The notes below the pieces were generated by a model, which was given only the letters and a program-made list of their open reading frames with translations, had not been told where the DNA came from and made no database searches. Made by a program: the position numbers and the translations under genes. Below, one piece after another: positions 1-8,472 of a stretch of DNA of 64,000 nt. How positions within the stretch are numbered: position 1 is the first letter of the stretch; each line of letters opens with the position of its first letter. Origin of the DNA: Minwuia sp048007105 (lineage in GTDB: Bacteria; Pseudomonadota; Alphaproteobacteria; Minwuiales; Minwuiaceae). The stretch spans positions 1 to 64,000 of the forward strand of contig NZ_CP180352.1 in NCBI RefSeq assembly GCF_048007105.1. The letters run 5' to 3'.

Positions 1-76
1 ATTGCGAGATAGAGTCTTCATACGGGCGGTCGCTGACCGCCTTGCCCGGTTTCCGGGCGTTTCCTCCCTAGACTTG

Positions 77-107
77 GGCCGTCCCGAATTTCGGGACGGC
101 CTTTTTT
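77..107 (+). terminator. Rho-independent terminator at window start
   Basis: A perfect 11-bp stem (GGCCGTCCCGA and its complement, positions 77-87 and 91-101) with loop ATT is followed by six T's. It would end a plus-strand transcript that begins before the window. The 70 bases before it contain two more short hairpins (around 26-42 and 43-58) and no convincing coding frame, so the transcript could be a structured RNA or a 3' UTR. The stem is symmetric, but no A-run lies on the other side, so it does not serve the minus-strand gene that ends at 124. Confidence 0.85.
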
Positions 108-123
108 CTTCCGGATCCGGAAT

Positions 124-1017
124 TTACTCTGCGGCGTGCTGCATCCCGGCAGCATTGGCATCCGCCAGGACCTCGATCAGATCGGCCATGTCCAGCGCCA
201 GGTTCGCGATCCGCGGGCGGCGGGTGAATCGCGCCTCGTCCATGTAGAGGGCCCGATTGATCTCGATCTGCAGGGCATGAAGGCCCAGACCGGGACGGCC
301 GTAATGGCTGGTGCAGAACCCCCCTGCGTATGGCGCATTGCGGGCGACCCGGTACCCTCGGGCGGTCAGGAACGCCTCGGCCCTGTCAGTAAAATCCCGG
401 GCGCAGGAGGTCGCAAAGCGGTCGCCGAGGACGATGTCCGGCTTTTCGGGACGGCGCCGTCGGTCGCGCGGCAGGGCGTTCGACGGCATGGAGTGGCAAT
501 CGATGACCAGACAGGTCCCGAAGGCGTCCACGGTCCGGTCCACCAGGTCCGACAAGGCGGCGTGATAGGGCCTGTAATAGTGCCGGATGCGGCGCTCCGC
601 CTCGGCGAACGGCAGGCGGTGGCGGTAGATGTTCTCGCCGCTGCTGACGACCCGCGCGATGGTGCCCAGGCCGCCGGCGACCCGCAGCGAGCGGGTATTC
701 GCATGCGGCGGCAGCCGGTCCTCGTACATCGAGGGATCGAGTTCGTAGGGTTCGCGGTTGACGTCGCAATAGGCGCGGGGAAACAGCGCCGCCAGCAGGG
801 GCGCGCCGCGGGCGACCGCTGGCTCGAAGATCTCGTCGACGAAGCTGTCCTCCGACTTGCGGATCGTGACTTCGTCAAGCCGGGACGCCTCGAGGAAGGC
901 CTGCGGATAGATCCGCCCCGAATGCGGCGACGCCAGGACCACCGGCAACAGCTGTTCGGCCGGCGAAAACAGCGCAAGTGCGGGGTCGATCAAACGCCTG
1001 TCGGGGTCGATTCGCAT
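124..1017 (-). CDS. N-formylglutamate amidohydrolase family protein
   Basis: A 297-aa protein of the N-formylglutamate amidohydrolase (FGase) family, zinc-dependent hydrolases that split N-formyl-L-glutamate to formate and glutamate, or act on related N-acyl amino acids. Visible family blocks are VVLASPHSG near the N-terminus, a VNREPYELD segment, LVIDCHSMPS in the middle and HALQIEINR near the C-terminus; the His and Glu of these blocks are the likely metal and catalytic residues. The open frame continues upstream to 1200, but the ATG at 1017 opens the conserved region and avoids a low-complexity Cys/Pro-rich extension. It is divergent from cpdR, a pairing common in alphaproteobacteria. No hut genes are nearby, so a role in histidine breakdown is not supported. 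Family assignment is firm; substrate is unknown. Confidence 0.85.
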   Translation of the reverse strand: MRIDPDRRLIDPALALFSPAEQLLPVVLASPHSGRIYPQAFLEASRLDEVTIRKSEDSFVDEIFEPAVARGAPLLAALFPRAYCDVNREPYELDPSMYEDRLPPHANTRSLRVAGGLGTIARVVSSGENIYRHRLPFAEAERRIRHYYRPYHAALSDLVDRTVDAFGTCLVIDCHSMPSNALPRDRRRRPEKPDIVLGDRFATSCARDFTDRAEAFLTARGYRVARNAPYAGGFCTSHYGRPGLGLHALQIEINRALYMDEARFTRRPRIANLALDMADLIEVLADANAAGMQHAAE

Positions 1018-1209
1018 GAACGGGCTTTCGGAGATTGCATCCGGCGCTGCCGGAGCAGGACTTTCTTTGCATTTCGATGATATAGCGGGCCATGGAGGAC
1101 GGCAAACCGTTCCCAAGCGAATGCATTTGGGGCTAGAATTGTCTCCGCACTTGAGGGAGCAGCCCCGGAAGCGGATCTTCGATCCGACCCCACCGGGCAA
1201 GGAACTTGT

Positions 1210-1614
1210 ATGGCTAGGATACTGCTGGCTGAGGACGACAACTCACTGCGGCCCTATCTGGCGCGCGCACTGAGACGGGACGGCCACGAAGTCGTCGCTG
1301 TCAGGGACGGCATGGAAGCCCTGATGCATCTGGGCCCGGAGAAGTTCGACCTGTTGCTGGCCGACATCGTCATGCCCGAACTGGACGGCATCGAACTGGC
1401 GCGCCGGGCCGAACGCACCGATCCCAACATCCGGGTCATGTTCATCACCGGCTTTGCCGCCGTGGCGATGCAGTCCCACCGGGAGGGCAAGCATGCCGCG
1501 AAGGTGCTGTCCAAGCCGTTCCATCTGAAGGACGTCGTCGCCGAGGTGGAATCGCTGATGCGCGAGAACGGCGTCGAGTACAGCAAGGGCGGTCCCGCCG
1601 ACCCCACTATCTAG
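1210..1614 (+). CDS. cpdR: CpdR-type single-domain response regulator
   Basis: A 134-aa stand-alone receiver domain. The acidic pair E8/D9/D10 (LLAEDDN), phospho-acceptor D52 (ADIVMPELDGIELARRA), T80 (FITGFAA) and K102 (LSKPFHL) are all in place. The stretches IVMPELDGIELARRA and VMFITGFAAVA are close to verbatim those of CpdR from Caulobacter and Rhizobiales. In those organisms CpdR, when unphosphorylated, localises the ClpXP protease to the cell pole and primes degradation of cell-cycle proteins; it is dephosphorylated through the CckA-ChpT relay. A binding sequence AAGGAA lies just before the ATG. Unlike many CpdR proteins it carries an extra 15-residue polar tail. No kinase or phosphotransferase is adjacent. 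Confidence 0.9.
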   Translation: MARILLAEDDNSLRPYLARALRRDGHEVVAVRDGMEALMHLGPEKFDLLLADIVMPELDGIELARRAERTDPNIRVMFITGFAAVAMQSHREGKHAAKVLSKPFHLKDVVAEVESLMRENGVEYSKGGPADPTI

Positions 1615-1642
1615 ACGCAGGCCCCGAGGGGCCGTACTGCGT
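1615..1642. other. Two-tier hairpin between cpdR and the SDR gene
   Basis: An inner stem GGCCCC/GGGGCC (1620-1625 and 1628-1633) with a two-base loop sits inside an outer ACGCA/TGCGT stem (1615-1619 and 1638-1642). It begins one base after the cpdR stop codon. No T-run follows, so it is not a classical terminator; it could be an mRNA-end stabiliser or a weak terminator. Confidence 0.4.
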
Positions 1643-1674
1643 ATCCACGACGACAATTCGGGGAGGGATTGGTC

Positions 1675-2463
1675 ATGGCTTATCAACCGTTCGATCTGAC
1701 CGGCAAGGTCGCTCTTGTCACCGGCGGCAATGGCGGCATCGGTCTCGGCTTCGGCGAAGCCATCGCCGCAGCGGGCGGCGACGTCTGCATCTGGGGCCGC
1801 AACGAGGGCAAGAACGCCGAGGCGCTGGAGAAGCTGAAGGCCGCCGGAACCGGCGGCACCCATACCGCGCTGGTCTGCGACGTCGCCGACGAGGCCGATG
1901 TCGAGAAGTGCTTCGCCGCCACCCTGGAAGCGCATGGCCGCGTCGACGGCTGCTTCGCCAATGCCGGCGTTTCCGCCCGCGGCAAGGCCTTCACCGAGAT
2001 GGATATCGAGGACTGGCGCTATGTCATGTCGGTGAACATGGACGGCGTCTTCTACACTTTCCGGGCTGCCGCACGGCACATGGTCGAGCGGTCGAAGAAC
2101 GGCGATCCCTTCGGGCGGCTGGTCGGCACGGCATCGCTGGCCGCGTTGTCGGGTCCGGCCCGCAACGAGCACTACGCCTTCTCCAAGGGCGGCCTGGTCT
2201 CGATGATGAACGCGCTGGCGATCGAGTTCGCGCGCCACGGCGTCACAGCCAACTCCATCCTGCCCGGCTGGATCGAGACCGAGATGACCGAGAGCGCCTT
2301 CGCCGACCCGCGCTTCAGCGGCAACGTGATGCCGCGCATGCCGATGCGCCGCTGGGGCAAGCCCGAGGATTTCGGCGGCATCGCGGTCTACATCATGTCG
2401 GAGGCGTCCAGCTTCCACACCGCCGAGAGCTTCCTGATCGACGGCGGTTACTGGGTGTTCTGA
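1675..2463 (+). CDS. Short-chain dehydrogenase/reductase (SDR)
   Basis: A 262-aa classical SDR, an NAD(P)-dependent oxidoreductase of hydroxyl or keto groups. The cofactor loop TGGNGGIG (T16-G23), the NAG motif (N96-G98) and the catalytic set S154, Y167, K171 are visible, and the C-terminus ends in the common IDGGYWVF block. The ATG at 1675 has a strong GGGGAGG site 8 bases upstream; the TTG two codons earlier is less likely. The cofactor loop has no basic residue next to it, and an acidic residue pattern after strand 2 cannot be judged, so NAD versus NADP is left open. It overlaps the converging broken UDG gene by 16 bases. Substrate unknown. Confidence 0.88.
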   Translation: MAYQPFDLTGKVALVTGGNGGIGLGFGEAIAAAGGDVCIWGRNEGKNAEALEKLKAAGTGGTHTALVCDVADEADVEKCFAATLEAHGRVDGCFANAGVSARGKAFTEMDIEDWRYVMSVNMDGVFYTFRAAARHMVERSKNGDPFGRLVGTASLAALSGPARNEHYAFSKGGLVSMMNALAIEFARHGVTANSILPGWIETEMTESAFADPRFSGNVMPRMPMRRWGKPEDFGGIAVYIMSEASSFHTAESFLIDGGYWVF

Positions 2464-3085
2464 CGCACCGTCTCCAGGACCTGATCGAACATGGCTTCGG
2501 TCAGGCGGCCGGTGTTCACGTTGTAGCGCGAACAGTGAAAGCTGTCGGCCATCCGCAGGCCGCCGGGCAGTTCGTGCACCTCGCCATGCGCGAAGGGGTA
2601 ATCGCCGAGCCGCAGCCCGAAGGTGCGCAGGACGGCCTCGTGCGCCACGCGTCCCAGCGCCAGCAGCACCTTCAGACGTGGCATGGCGCCGATCTCGTCG
2701 ATAAGGAAGGGCCGGCAGTTCGCGGCCTCGGCGCCGGTGACCTTGTTCTGCGGCGGGACGCAGCGGACAGCGTTGGTGATCCGCGCACCTCTCAGTTCCA
2801 GACCGTCATCCGCCCGCCGGTCATAGGTTCCGGCGGCAAAGCCTGCGCGGACCAGCGCCGGATAGAGCAGGTCGCCTGCGCCGTCGCCGGTGAACGGCCG
2901 GTTCGGTTGGCCCCTTTCAGGCCCGGCGCCAGCCCGACCACCAGCACGCGTGAATCCAGCCCGCCGAAGGACTGAACCGGCGCGTTGTGGAAATCAGGAT
3001 AGGCGGCGCAGTTGTCTGTCCGGAAGGCGACCAGTCTCGGGCAGCGCGCGCAATCCGGCGCGGGCCCGGCAAAACCGTCTGGCAT
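2448..3085 (-). pseudogene. Family 5 uracil-DNA glycosylase, broken by a frameshift
   Basis: Two minus-strand frames join into one type 5 (UDGb) uracil-DNA glycosylase, a base-excision repair enzyme. The upstream frame carries the first Fe-S cysteines (DCARCPRL) and motif A (GLAPGLKGANRTGR). After that arginine the frame is lost; the correct continuation PFTGDGAGDLLYP, the other two cysteines (RCVPPQ, NCRPF) and motif B HCSRYN are all in another frame, which runs to the stop. The break maps to about 2895-2901, where one GGCC is present and restoring a second tandem GGCC (4 bases) gives an intact 213-aa protein. This is either an assembly error or a recent null allele. The start overlaps the stop of the NYN gene (TGATG), implying translational coupling. 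Confidence 0.85.
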
Positions 3086-3726
3086 CAGCGGACCAGCGGA
3101 TCGTCTTCGTAGTCGTCCTCGTCATCGTCGCGCGACGGCATCTCGCGCCTTGGCTGGGGCGGGCGGCCACCTTCGCGGGCGATGGTCTGCTGCAGGTCGG
3201 CGAGTTCGACGAACTGGTCGGCCTGCCGGCGCAGCTCGTCGGCGATCATCGGCGGCTGGGTCCGGATGGAGCTGACCACCGTGCAACGGACGCCCTTGCG
3301 CTGGACCGCCTCGATGACGCTGCGGAAATCGCCGTCGCCTGAGAACAGGATGGCGTGGTCGATGAACTCGGCCATCTCCATCATGTCGACGGCCAGCTCG
3401 ATATCCATGTTGCCCTTCACCTTGCGCCGGCCGTCCTGGCCGACGAATTCCTTGGCGGGCTTGGTCACCATCGTGAAACCGTTGTAATCGAGCCAGTCGA
3501 CCAGCGGACGCAGCGGCGAATACTCCTGATCTTCCATCAATGCGGTGTAGTAGAAGGCCCGGACCAGCGTTCCCTGGCGGGCGAAGGCGGCCCTGAGCTT
3601 GCGGTAGTCGATGTCGAAACCCAGCGTCCGCGCCGCGGCGTAAAGATTGGCGCCGTCAATGAACAGCGCCACTTTCTCGGTCGAGTAGACGCCCAGATCC
3701 AAACCGGCCATTTCCAAAAATCCCAT
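3085..3726 (-). CDS. NYN domain protein (LabA/DUF88-like putative RNase)
   Basis: A 213-aa protein with an NYN domain, the PIN-like nuclease fold. The signature VALFIDGANLY places the first metal-binding acid at D24 with N27 nearby; further conserved acids are in NMDIELAVDMM and FSGDGDF, as expected for a metal-dependent RNase. The last 25 residues are a highly acidic Asp/Glu tail after a proline-arginine linker. The ATG at 3726 has AGGA 4 bases upstream; an in-frame ATG five codons later is an alternative. In related bacteria these proteins are located near folK and rpoZ, as here. Its RNA target cannot be read from sequence. It is first in a two-gene unit with the broken UDG. Confidence 0.85.
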   Translation of the reverse strand: MGFLEMAGLDLGVYSTEKVALFIDGANLYAAARTLGFDIDYRKLRAAFARQGTLVRAFYYTALMEDQEYSPLRPLVDWLDYNGFTMVTKPAKEFVGQDGRRKVKGNMDIELAVDMMEMAEFIDHAILFSGDGDFRSVIEAVQRKGVRCTVVSSIRTQPPMIADELRRQADQFVELADLQQTIAREGGRPPQPRREMPSRDDDEDDYEDDPLVR

Positions 3727-3896
3727 AATGTCCTATGCACGGTCCCGCGCTGCGGAGAGGCGACATGGTCGTGCCGCTTTCGGGCGCGCGGGTAATTGCT
3801 TTCGCGCGATAGGTCTGCCACAGGCCGGTGCGCTCCGCAATGGCGGCCCATCATCTGGAACGGGATTGGCGGCGGGCTGCCGTCCGGGAGGTTTGC

Positions 3897-4445
3897 GTGA
3901 TCATCATCGGTCTGGGTGCCAATCTTCCGCACCCCGAACATGGCGAGCCGGCGCAGACCCTTGAGGCGGCCCTCGCAGCCCTTGCCAGCCGGGGCGTGCG
4001 GGTGGCGGCACAGAGCCGCTGGTACCTGACGCCACCCTGGCCGGAAAGCCTGTCCGGCCAGCCCTGGTATGTGAACGGCGTCGCCGCCGTCGAGACCGAT
4101 CTCTGCGCCGACCGCCTGCTGCAGACCCTTCACGAAGTGGAGTGGTCCTTTGGCCGGGTCCGCACCGAGCGCTGGGCGCCGCGCCGGATCGATCTGGACC
4201 TGATCGACTTCGACGGCGTCGTCCGCGCGCCCTGCGGCGTCCATGGCGTCGCCGCGCTGCCGCATCCCCGGATGCACGAGCGGGCCTTCGTGCTGCTGCC
4301 GCTGCAGGAAATCGCGCCGGACTGGCGGCATCCATCAAGCGGGCTGCCGCTGGAAAGCATGATCGGCGGTACCGACTGCAGCCGCATCGTGCCCATGACG
4401 CCAGAGCAGGAGAAACACCTTGCCGGCGGCGCTGCGGGTAGCTAA
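3897..4445 (+). CDS. folK: 2-amino-4-hydroxy-6-hydroxymethyldihydropteridine diphosphokinase
   Basis: A 182-aa HPPK of folate synthesis: it moves pyrophosphate from ATP to 6-hydroxymethyl-7,8-dihydropterin before FolP acts. Diagnostic blocks are GLGANL at the N-terminus, the RRIDLDLIDF block with the two Mg-binding aspartates, and LPHPRMHERAFVLLPL. The start is taken as the GTG at 3897 because GGGAGG sits 5 bases upstream and the family begins right at this point; the open frame extends upstream but without conserved sequence. rpoZ follows 43 bases later in the same direction, a common alphaproteobacterial order. No other folate gene is adjacent. Confidence 0.93.
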   Translation: MIIIGLGANLPHPEHGEPAQTLEAALAALASRGVRVAAQSRWYLTPPWPESLSGQPWYVNGVAAVETDLCADRLLQTLHEVEWSFGRVRTERWAPRRIDLDLIDFDGVVRAPCGVHGVAALPHPRMHERAFVLLPLQEIAPDWRHPSSGLPLESMIGGTDCSRIVPMTPEQEKHLAGGAAGS

Positions 4446-4488
4446 ATAGCCGGCTTCACCTCTTTCCCGATCTGCAGGAGGCCCGTTC

Positions 4489-4806
4489 ATGGCCCGCGTC
4501 ACCGTTGAAGATTGCATCGACAAGGTCGAGAACCGCTTCGAGCTGGTTCTGCTCGCCGGGCAGCGCGCCCGCGGCATCTCCAATGGCGCCGAGCTGCTGG
4601 TCGACCGCGACAACGACAAGAATCCGGTCGTCTCCCTGCGCGAGATCGCCGACGAGAAGCTGAAGCCGGCCGACCTCAAGGAGGCGCTGATAAGCAGCTT
4701 CCAGCGCCGCGTCGAGCGCGACGAGCCGGAAGAGGACGATCTGGCCGAGCGCATGCGCCGCGAGCTGGCGGCGATTGCGTCAGGCGAGTCGTCGTCGGAG
4801 GGCTGA
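4489..4806 (+). CDS. rpoZ: RNA polymerase omega subunit
   Basis: The 105-aa omega subunit, which helps beta-prime fold and assemble and contributes to the ppGpp-binding site of RNA polymerase. The N-terminus (MARVTVEDCIDKVENRFELV) and the block ARGISNGAELLVDRDNDKNP are typical of alphaproteobacterial omega; the C-terminal half is an acidic helix. A GCAGGAGG site lies 6 bases before the ATG. The next gene, 65 bases downstream, is the RelA/SpoT enzyme, so the maker and one receiver of the alarmone signal are neighbours, as in most relatives. Confidence 0.96.
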   Translation: MARVTVEDCIDKVENRFELVLLAGQRARGISNGAELLVDRDNDKNPVVSLREIADEKLKPADLKEALISSFQRRVERDEPEEDDLAERMRRELAAIASGESSSEG

Positions 4807-4871
4807 ATTTCAGCAATCCCCCTGTGTTCGACAGGCTCGACCTTCCGTAAAACGCACGTAAAATCGCCGCC

Positions 4872-7001
4872 ATGATGCGGCAGATGGAACTGGTTGAATC
4901 GGTGCTGGCCTACGACCCGGCCGCCGACGAGAACCTGATAAACAAGGCCTACGTCTTCGCCATGAAGGCGCACGGCAGCCAGAAGCGCGCGTCCGGCGAT
5001 CCCTACATCACGCACCCGCTGGAGGTGGCCGGCATCCTGACCCACTACAGGATGGACCCGGAATCGATCGTCACCGCCCTGCTGCACGACACGATCGAGG
5101 ACACCAAGGCCACGCGGCGCGAGATCGCCGGCATGTTCGGCGAGGATATCGCCGGTCTGGTCGACGGCGTCACCAAGCTGTCCCAGGTCGAGCTGATCTC
5201 CGACGAGACCCAGCAGGCGGAGAATTTCCGCAAGCTTCTGCTGGCCATGTCCGACGACATCCGCGTGCTGCTGGTGAAGCTGGCCGACCGCCTGCACAAC
5301 ATGCGCACCATCGGCTTCCTGAAACCGGAGAAGCGGCAGCGGATCGCGCAGGAGACGATGGAGATCTACGCGCCGCTGGCCGAACGGGTCGGCATGCACG
5401 AGATCAAGGAGGAACTGCAGGACCTCTCCTTCCAGGTCCTCGAGCCGGAGGCCTACCAGACGGTGACCGCCCGGCTGCAGCAACTCCGGGCCCAGGCCGG
5501 CGACCTGATCGTCCGCATGAAGGCCGAGCTGTCGCGGCGGCTGGAAGAGGCGGGCATCGAGGCCGAGGTCACGGGCCGCGAGAAGCGGCCCTTCTCCATC
5601 TGGCGCAAGCTGGAGCAGAAGAAGATTCCGTTCGAGAAGCTGGCGGACGTGTTCGGCTTCCGCGCTATCGTCGCCGATCCCAACACCTGCTACCGGGCAC
5701 TGGGCGCCATCCATCAGGCCTATCCGATGGTGCCGGGCGAGTTCGACGACTACATCTCGACGCCCAAGCGCAACAACTACCAGTCGCTCCATACCGTGGT
5801 CATCGGACCGGAGCGGATGCGCACCGAGATCCAGTTCCGCTCCCGCGAGATGCACGAGCGCGCCGAGTTCGGCCTGGCCGCCCACTGGCGCTACAAGGAA
5901 GGGCCACGCGCGAAATCGAAGCCGGCGCTGGAAGAAGAACGCTGGCTGAAGGAACTGCTGGACATCCTCAACGACGCGTCGAGCTTCAAGGAGTTCCTCG
6001 ATAACTCGAAGCTGAACATGTACGCCGACCAGGTGTTCTGCTTCACACCCAAGGGCCGGCTCATACAGCTGCCGCAGGGCGCGACCCCACTCGACTTCGC
6101 CTATGCCGTCCACACCGATCTCGGCAACACCTGCGTCGGCGCGCATGTGAACGGCCGGCGGCGGCCGCTGCAGTCCATCCTGCGCAATGGCGACCAGGTG
6201 CAGATTCTGGCCTCCGACACGCAGAGCCCCGATCCGTCATGGGAGGGGCTGGTCGTCACCGGCAAGGCCCGCGCCGCCATCCGCCGCGCGACCCGGCTGA
6301 AGATCCGCGCCGAGCACATCAGCATGGGTCAGCGCCTGCTGGAATCGACCTTCTCGGCCGCACGGCGGCGGTTCCGGCCGAAGGACATGGGCGCTGCGGT
6401 GCTGTCGCTGGGCTACGCCTCGATCGAGGATCTCTACGCCGCCGTGGGCGAGGGCATCGTCGCGCCGCGCGATGTGCTGGCCGAGGCCTATCCGACCGAG
6501 AGCAAGAGCAAGCGCCGCCGGCTGAAACCGAAGAATCCGGAGCGCGACGACGCCCTGCCGATCCGCGGCCTGCGCCCCGGCAGCGCGGTCCACTTCCCCG
6601 AATGCTGCCGCGCCGTGCCCGGCGACCGCATCGTCGGCATCATGTATGAGGGCCGCGGCATCTACATCCACACCATCGACTGCGCTGCGCTGGAGATGGT
6701 GCAGGACATGCCGGAACGCTGGCTGGACACCGCCTGGACCGGCGTCGAGGAGGACGGCCGACTCTATGTCGGGCGGCTGGAGGCGGAGATGCCGAACCGT
6801 CCGGGCATGCTGAACCGCACCACCGCCGTCATCGCCAACCACGACGGCAACATCGTCTACCTGCACATGCGCAAGACGACACCGGACTTCGCCATTCTGA
6901 CGCTGGATATCGAGGTCCGCGACGTGCGGCACCTCAACGACATCATCGCCGCCCTGAGCCGGGAGCCGGGGATCGACCGGGTCGAGCGCCCCCGCTCCTG
7001 A
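4872..7001 (+). CDS. rsh: Bifunctional (p)ppGpp synthetase/hydrolase (RelA/SpoT homolog)
   Basis: A full-length 709-aa Rsh enzyme. The order is: HD hydrolase domain (about 25-180, with H48 and HDTIED at 72-77, so hydrolysis should be active), synthetase domain (about 235-350, with REKRPFSIWRK, FGFRAIVAD, YISTPKRNNYQSLHT and EIQFR), TGS domain (about 385-450), helical and zinc-finger region, and a C-terminal ACT domain (about 635-709, starting near EAEMPNRPGML). It makes and removes the alarmone (p)ppGpp on starvation. Start is one of two adjacent ATGs (4872/4875), with no strong binding site. It is the only Rsh in the window and lies 65 bases after rpoZ. Confidence 0.95.
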   Translation: MMRQMELVESVLAYDPAADENLINKAYVFAMKAHGSQKRASGDPYITHPLEVAGILTHYRMDPESIVTALLHDTIEDTKATRREIAGMFGEDIAGLVDGVTKLSQVELISDETQQAENFRKLLLAMSDDIRVLLVKLADRLHNMRTIGFLKPEKRQRIAQETMEIYAPLAERVGMHEIKEELQDLSFQVLEPEAYQTVTARLQQLRAQAGDLIVRMKAELSRRLEEAGIEAEVTGREKRPFSIWRKLEQKKIPFEKLADVFGFRAIVADPNTCYRALGAIHQAYPMVPGEFDDYISTPKRNNYQSLHTVVIGPERMRTEIQFRSREMHERAEFGLAAHWRYKEGPRAKSKPALEEERWLKELLDILNDASSFKEFLDNSKLNMYADQVFCFTPKGRLIQLPQGATPLDFAYAVHTDLGNTCVGAHVNGRRRPLQSILRNGDQVQILASDTQSPDPSWEGLVVTGKARAAIRRATRLKIRAEHISMGQRLLESTFSAARRRFRPKDMGAAVLSLGYASIEDLYAAVGEGIVAPRDVLAEAYPTESKSKRRRLKPKNPERDDALPIRGLRPGSAVHFPECCRAVPGDRIVGIMYEGRGIYIHTIDCAALEMVQDMPERWLDTAWTGVEEDGRLYVGRLEAEMPNRPGMLNRTTAVIANHDGNIVYLHMRKTTPDFAILTLDIEVRDVRHLNDIIAALSREPGIDRVERPRS

Positions 7002-7007
7002 ATCCGG

Positions 7008-8333
7008 TCAGTCGATCTCGCTCAGCACCTCGCGGACGAGGCCCATCAGTTCGTCGATCTGGTCCTTCGAGATGATGAAGGGCGGCGAAAGGGCGATGAT
7101 GTCGCCGGTGACGCGCACCATCGCGCCCTTCTCGAACGCCTTGATCATCGCCTCGAAGCCGCGCTTGGTCGGCTCGCCGGGGCGCGGCGCGACCTCGATG
7201 GCGCCGACCAGGCCGATATTGCGGATGTCGATGACGTTCTTCGCGTCGGCCAGCCCGTGGACCGCCTCCTGCCAGTAGTCCTCCAGTTCGACGACCCGGT
7301 CGAACAGCTTCTCTTCCTTGTAGAGATCCAGCGTCGCGATGCCGGCGGCGCAGGCCATCGGATGTGCCGAATAGGTATAGCCGTGGAACAGCTCGATCAT
7401 GTGATCGGGGCCGGTCATGAAGGTCTCGTAGATGTCGTCGCGGGCCGCGACCGCGCCCATCGGTACGGCAGCGTTGGTCAGCCCCTTGGCCATGGTCATC
7501 AGGTCGGGGGTGACGCCGAAGCGCTGCGCCGCGAAGTTCGTGCCCAGCCGGCCGAAACCGGTGATGACTTCGTCGAAGATCAGCAGGATGCCGTACTTGT
7601 CACAGATCTCCCGCAAGCGCTGCAGGTAGCCCTTCGGCGGCACCAGCACGCCGGTCGAGCCGGCCATCGGCTCGACGATGACGGCGGCGACCGTCGCCGG
7701 ATCGTGCAGCTGGACGATTTCCTCCAGCCGGTCGGCCAGTTCGGCGCCGTGCTGCGGCTCGCCCTTCGTGAAGGCGTTGCGCTTCAGATCGTGGGTATGC
7801 GGCAGGTGATCGACGCCGGCGAGCAGGGAGCCGAAGACGTTGCGGTTCTTGACGATGCCGCCCACCGAGATGCCGCCGAAGCCGACACCGTGATAGCCGC
7901 GCTCCCGGCCGATCAGTCGGGTACGGTGCCCTTCGCCGCGGGCGCGGTGATAGGCCAGGGCGATTTTCAGCGCGGTATCGACCGCCTCGGAGCCGGAATT
8001 GGTGAAGAAGATGCGGTTCAGCGGATCCGGCGTCAGCTCGGCGACCTTGGTCGCCAGTTCGAAGGCCATCGGGTTGGCATACTGGAAGGACGGCGCGAAA
8101 TCGAGCGTCTCGGCATTCGCCTGGATCGCCTTCACGATCTTCTCGCGCGCATGGCCGGCATTCACGCACCAGAGACCGGCCGAGCCATCGAGGATCTGGC
8201 GGCCGTCCAGCGAGGTGTAGTGCATGTCCTTGGCGGAAACGAGCAGCCGCGGCTCGCGCTTGAACTGGCGGTTCGGCGTGAACGGGATCCAGAAGGATTC
8301 CAGGTCGTTGGGAATGTTCTGCTGAATGCTCAT
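7008..8333 (-). CDS. Class III aminotransferase, beta-alanine/omega-amino acid:pyruvate type
   Basis: A 441-aa PLP enzyme of class III. The PLP lysine is K283 in MTMAKGLTN, and D254 (LLIFDEVITGFGR) binds the pyridine nitrogen. The opening LESFWIPFTPNRQFKREPRL, the HLPHT block and the HGYTYSAHPMACAAG block match omega-amino acid:pyruvate aminotransferases, which convert beta-alanine, or amines and other omega-amino acids, with pyruvate as acceptor. Substrate within this group is inferred. The gene converges on rsh with six bases between stops and is divergent from the phzF-like gene. No beta-alanine pathway partner such as methylmalonate-semialdehyde dehydrogenase is adjacent. Confidence 0.87.
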   Translation of the reverse strand: MSIQQNIPNDLESFWIPFTPNRQFKREPRLLVSAKDMHYTSLDGRQILDGSAGLWCVNAGHAREKIVKAIQANAETLDFAPSFQYANPMAFELATKVAELTPDPLNRIFFTNSGSEAVDTALKIALAYHRARGEGHRTRLIGRERGYHGVGFGGISVGGIVKNRNVFGSLLAGVDHLPHTHDLKRNAFTKGEPQHGAELADRLEEIVQLHDPATVAAVIVEPMAGSTGVLVPPKGYLQRLREICDKYGILLIFDEVITGFGRLGTNFAAQRFGVTPDLMTMAKGLTNAAVPMGAVAARDDIYETFMTGPDHMIELFHGYTYSAHPMACAAGIATLDLYKEEKLFDRVVELEDYWQEAVHGLADAKNVIDIRNIGLVGAIEVAPRPGEPTKRGFEAMIKAFEKGAMVRVTGDIIALSPPFIISKDQIDELMGLVREVLSEID

Positions 8334-8472
8334 GGCCCGATGTCCCCCGGAGTTTCGACCGTGTCGGAAAGCCGGACACTATCAGCGCTCAGATGCAAAA
8401 TCACGGGCAAAGCGGCACTGGATTGCAGCCGCCGCCGCACCAGATCGTTGCTTCTTCACAGGGGGTTCGGCC

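Noticed and set aside
4335..6146. 603-codon minus-strand open frame opposite rsh
   Set aside because: Antisense shadow; rsh is unambiguous.
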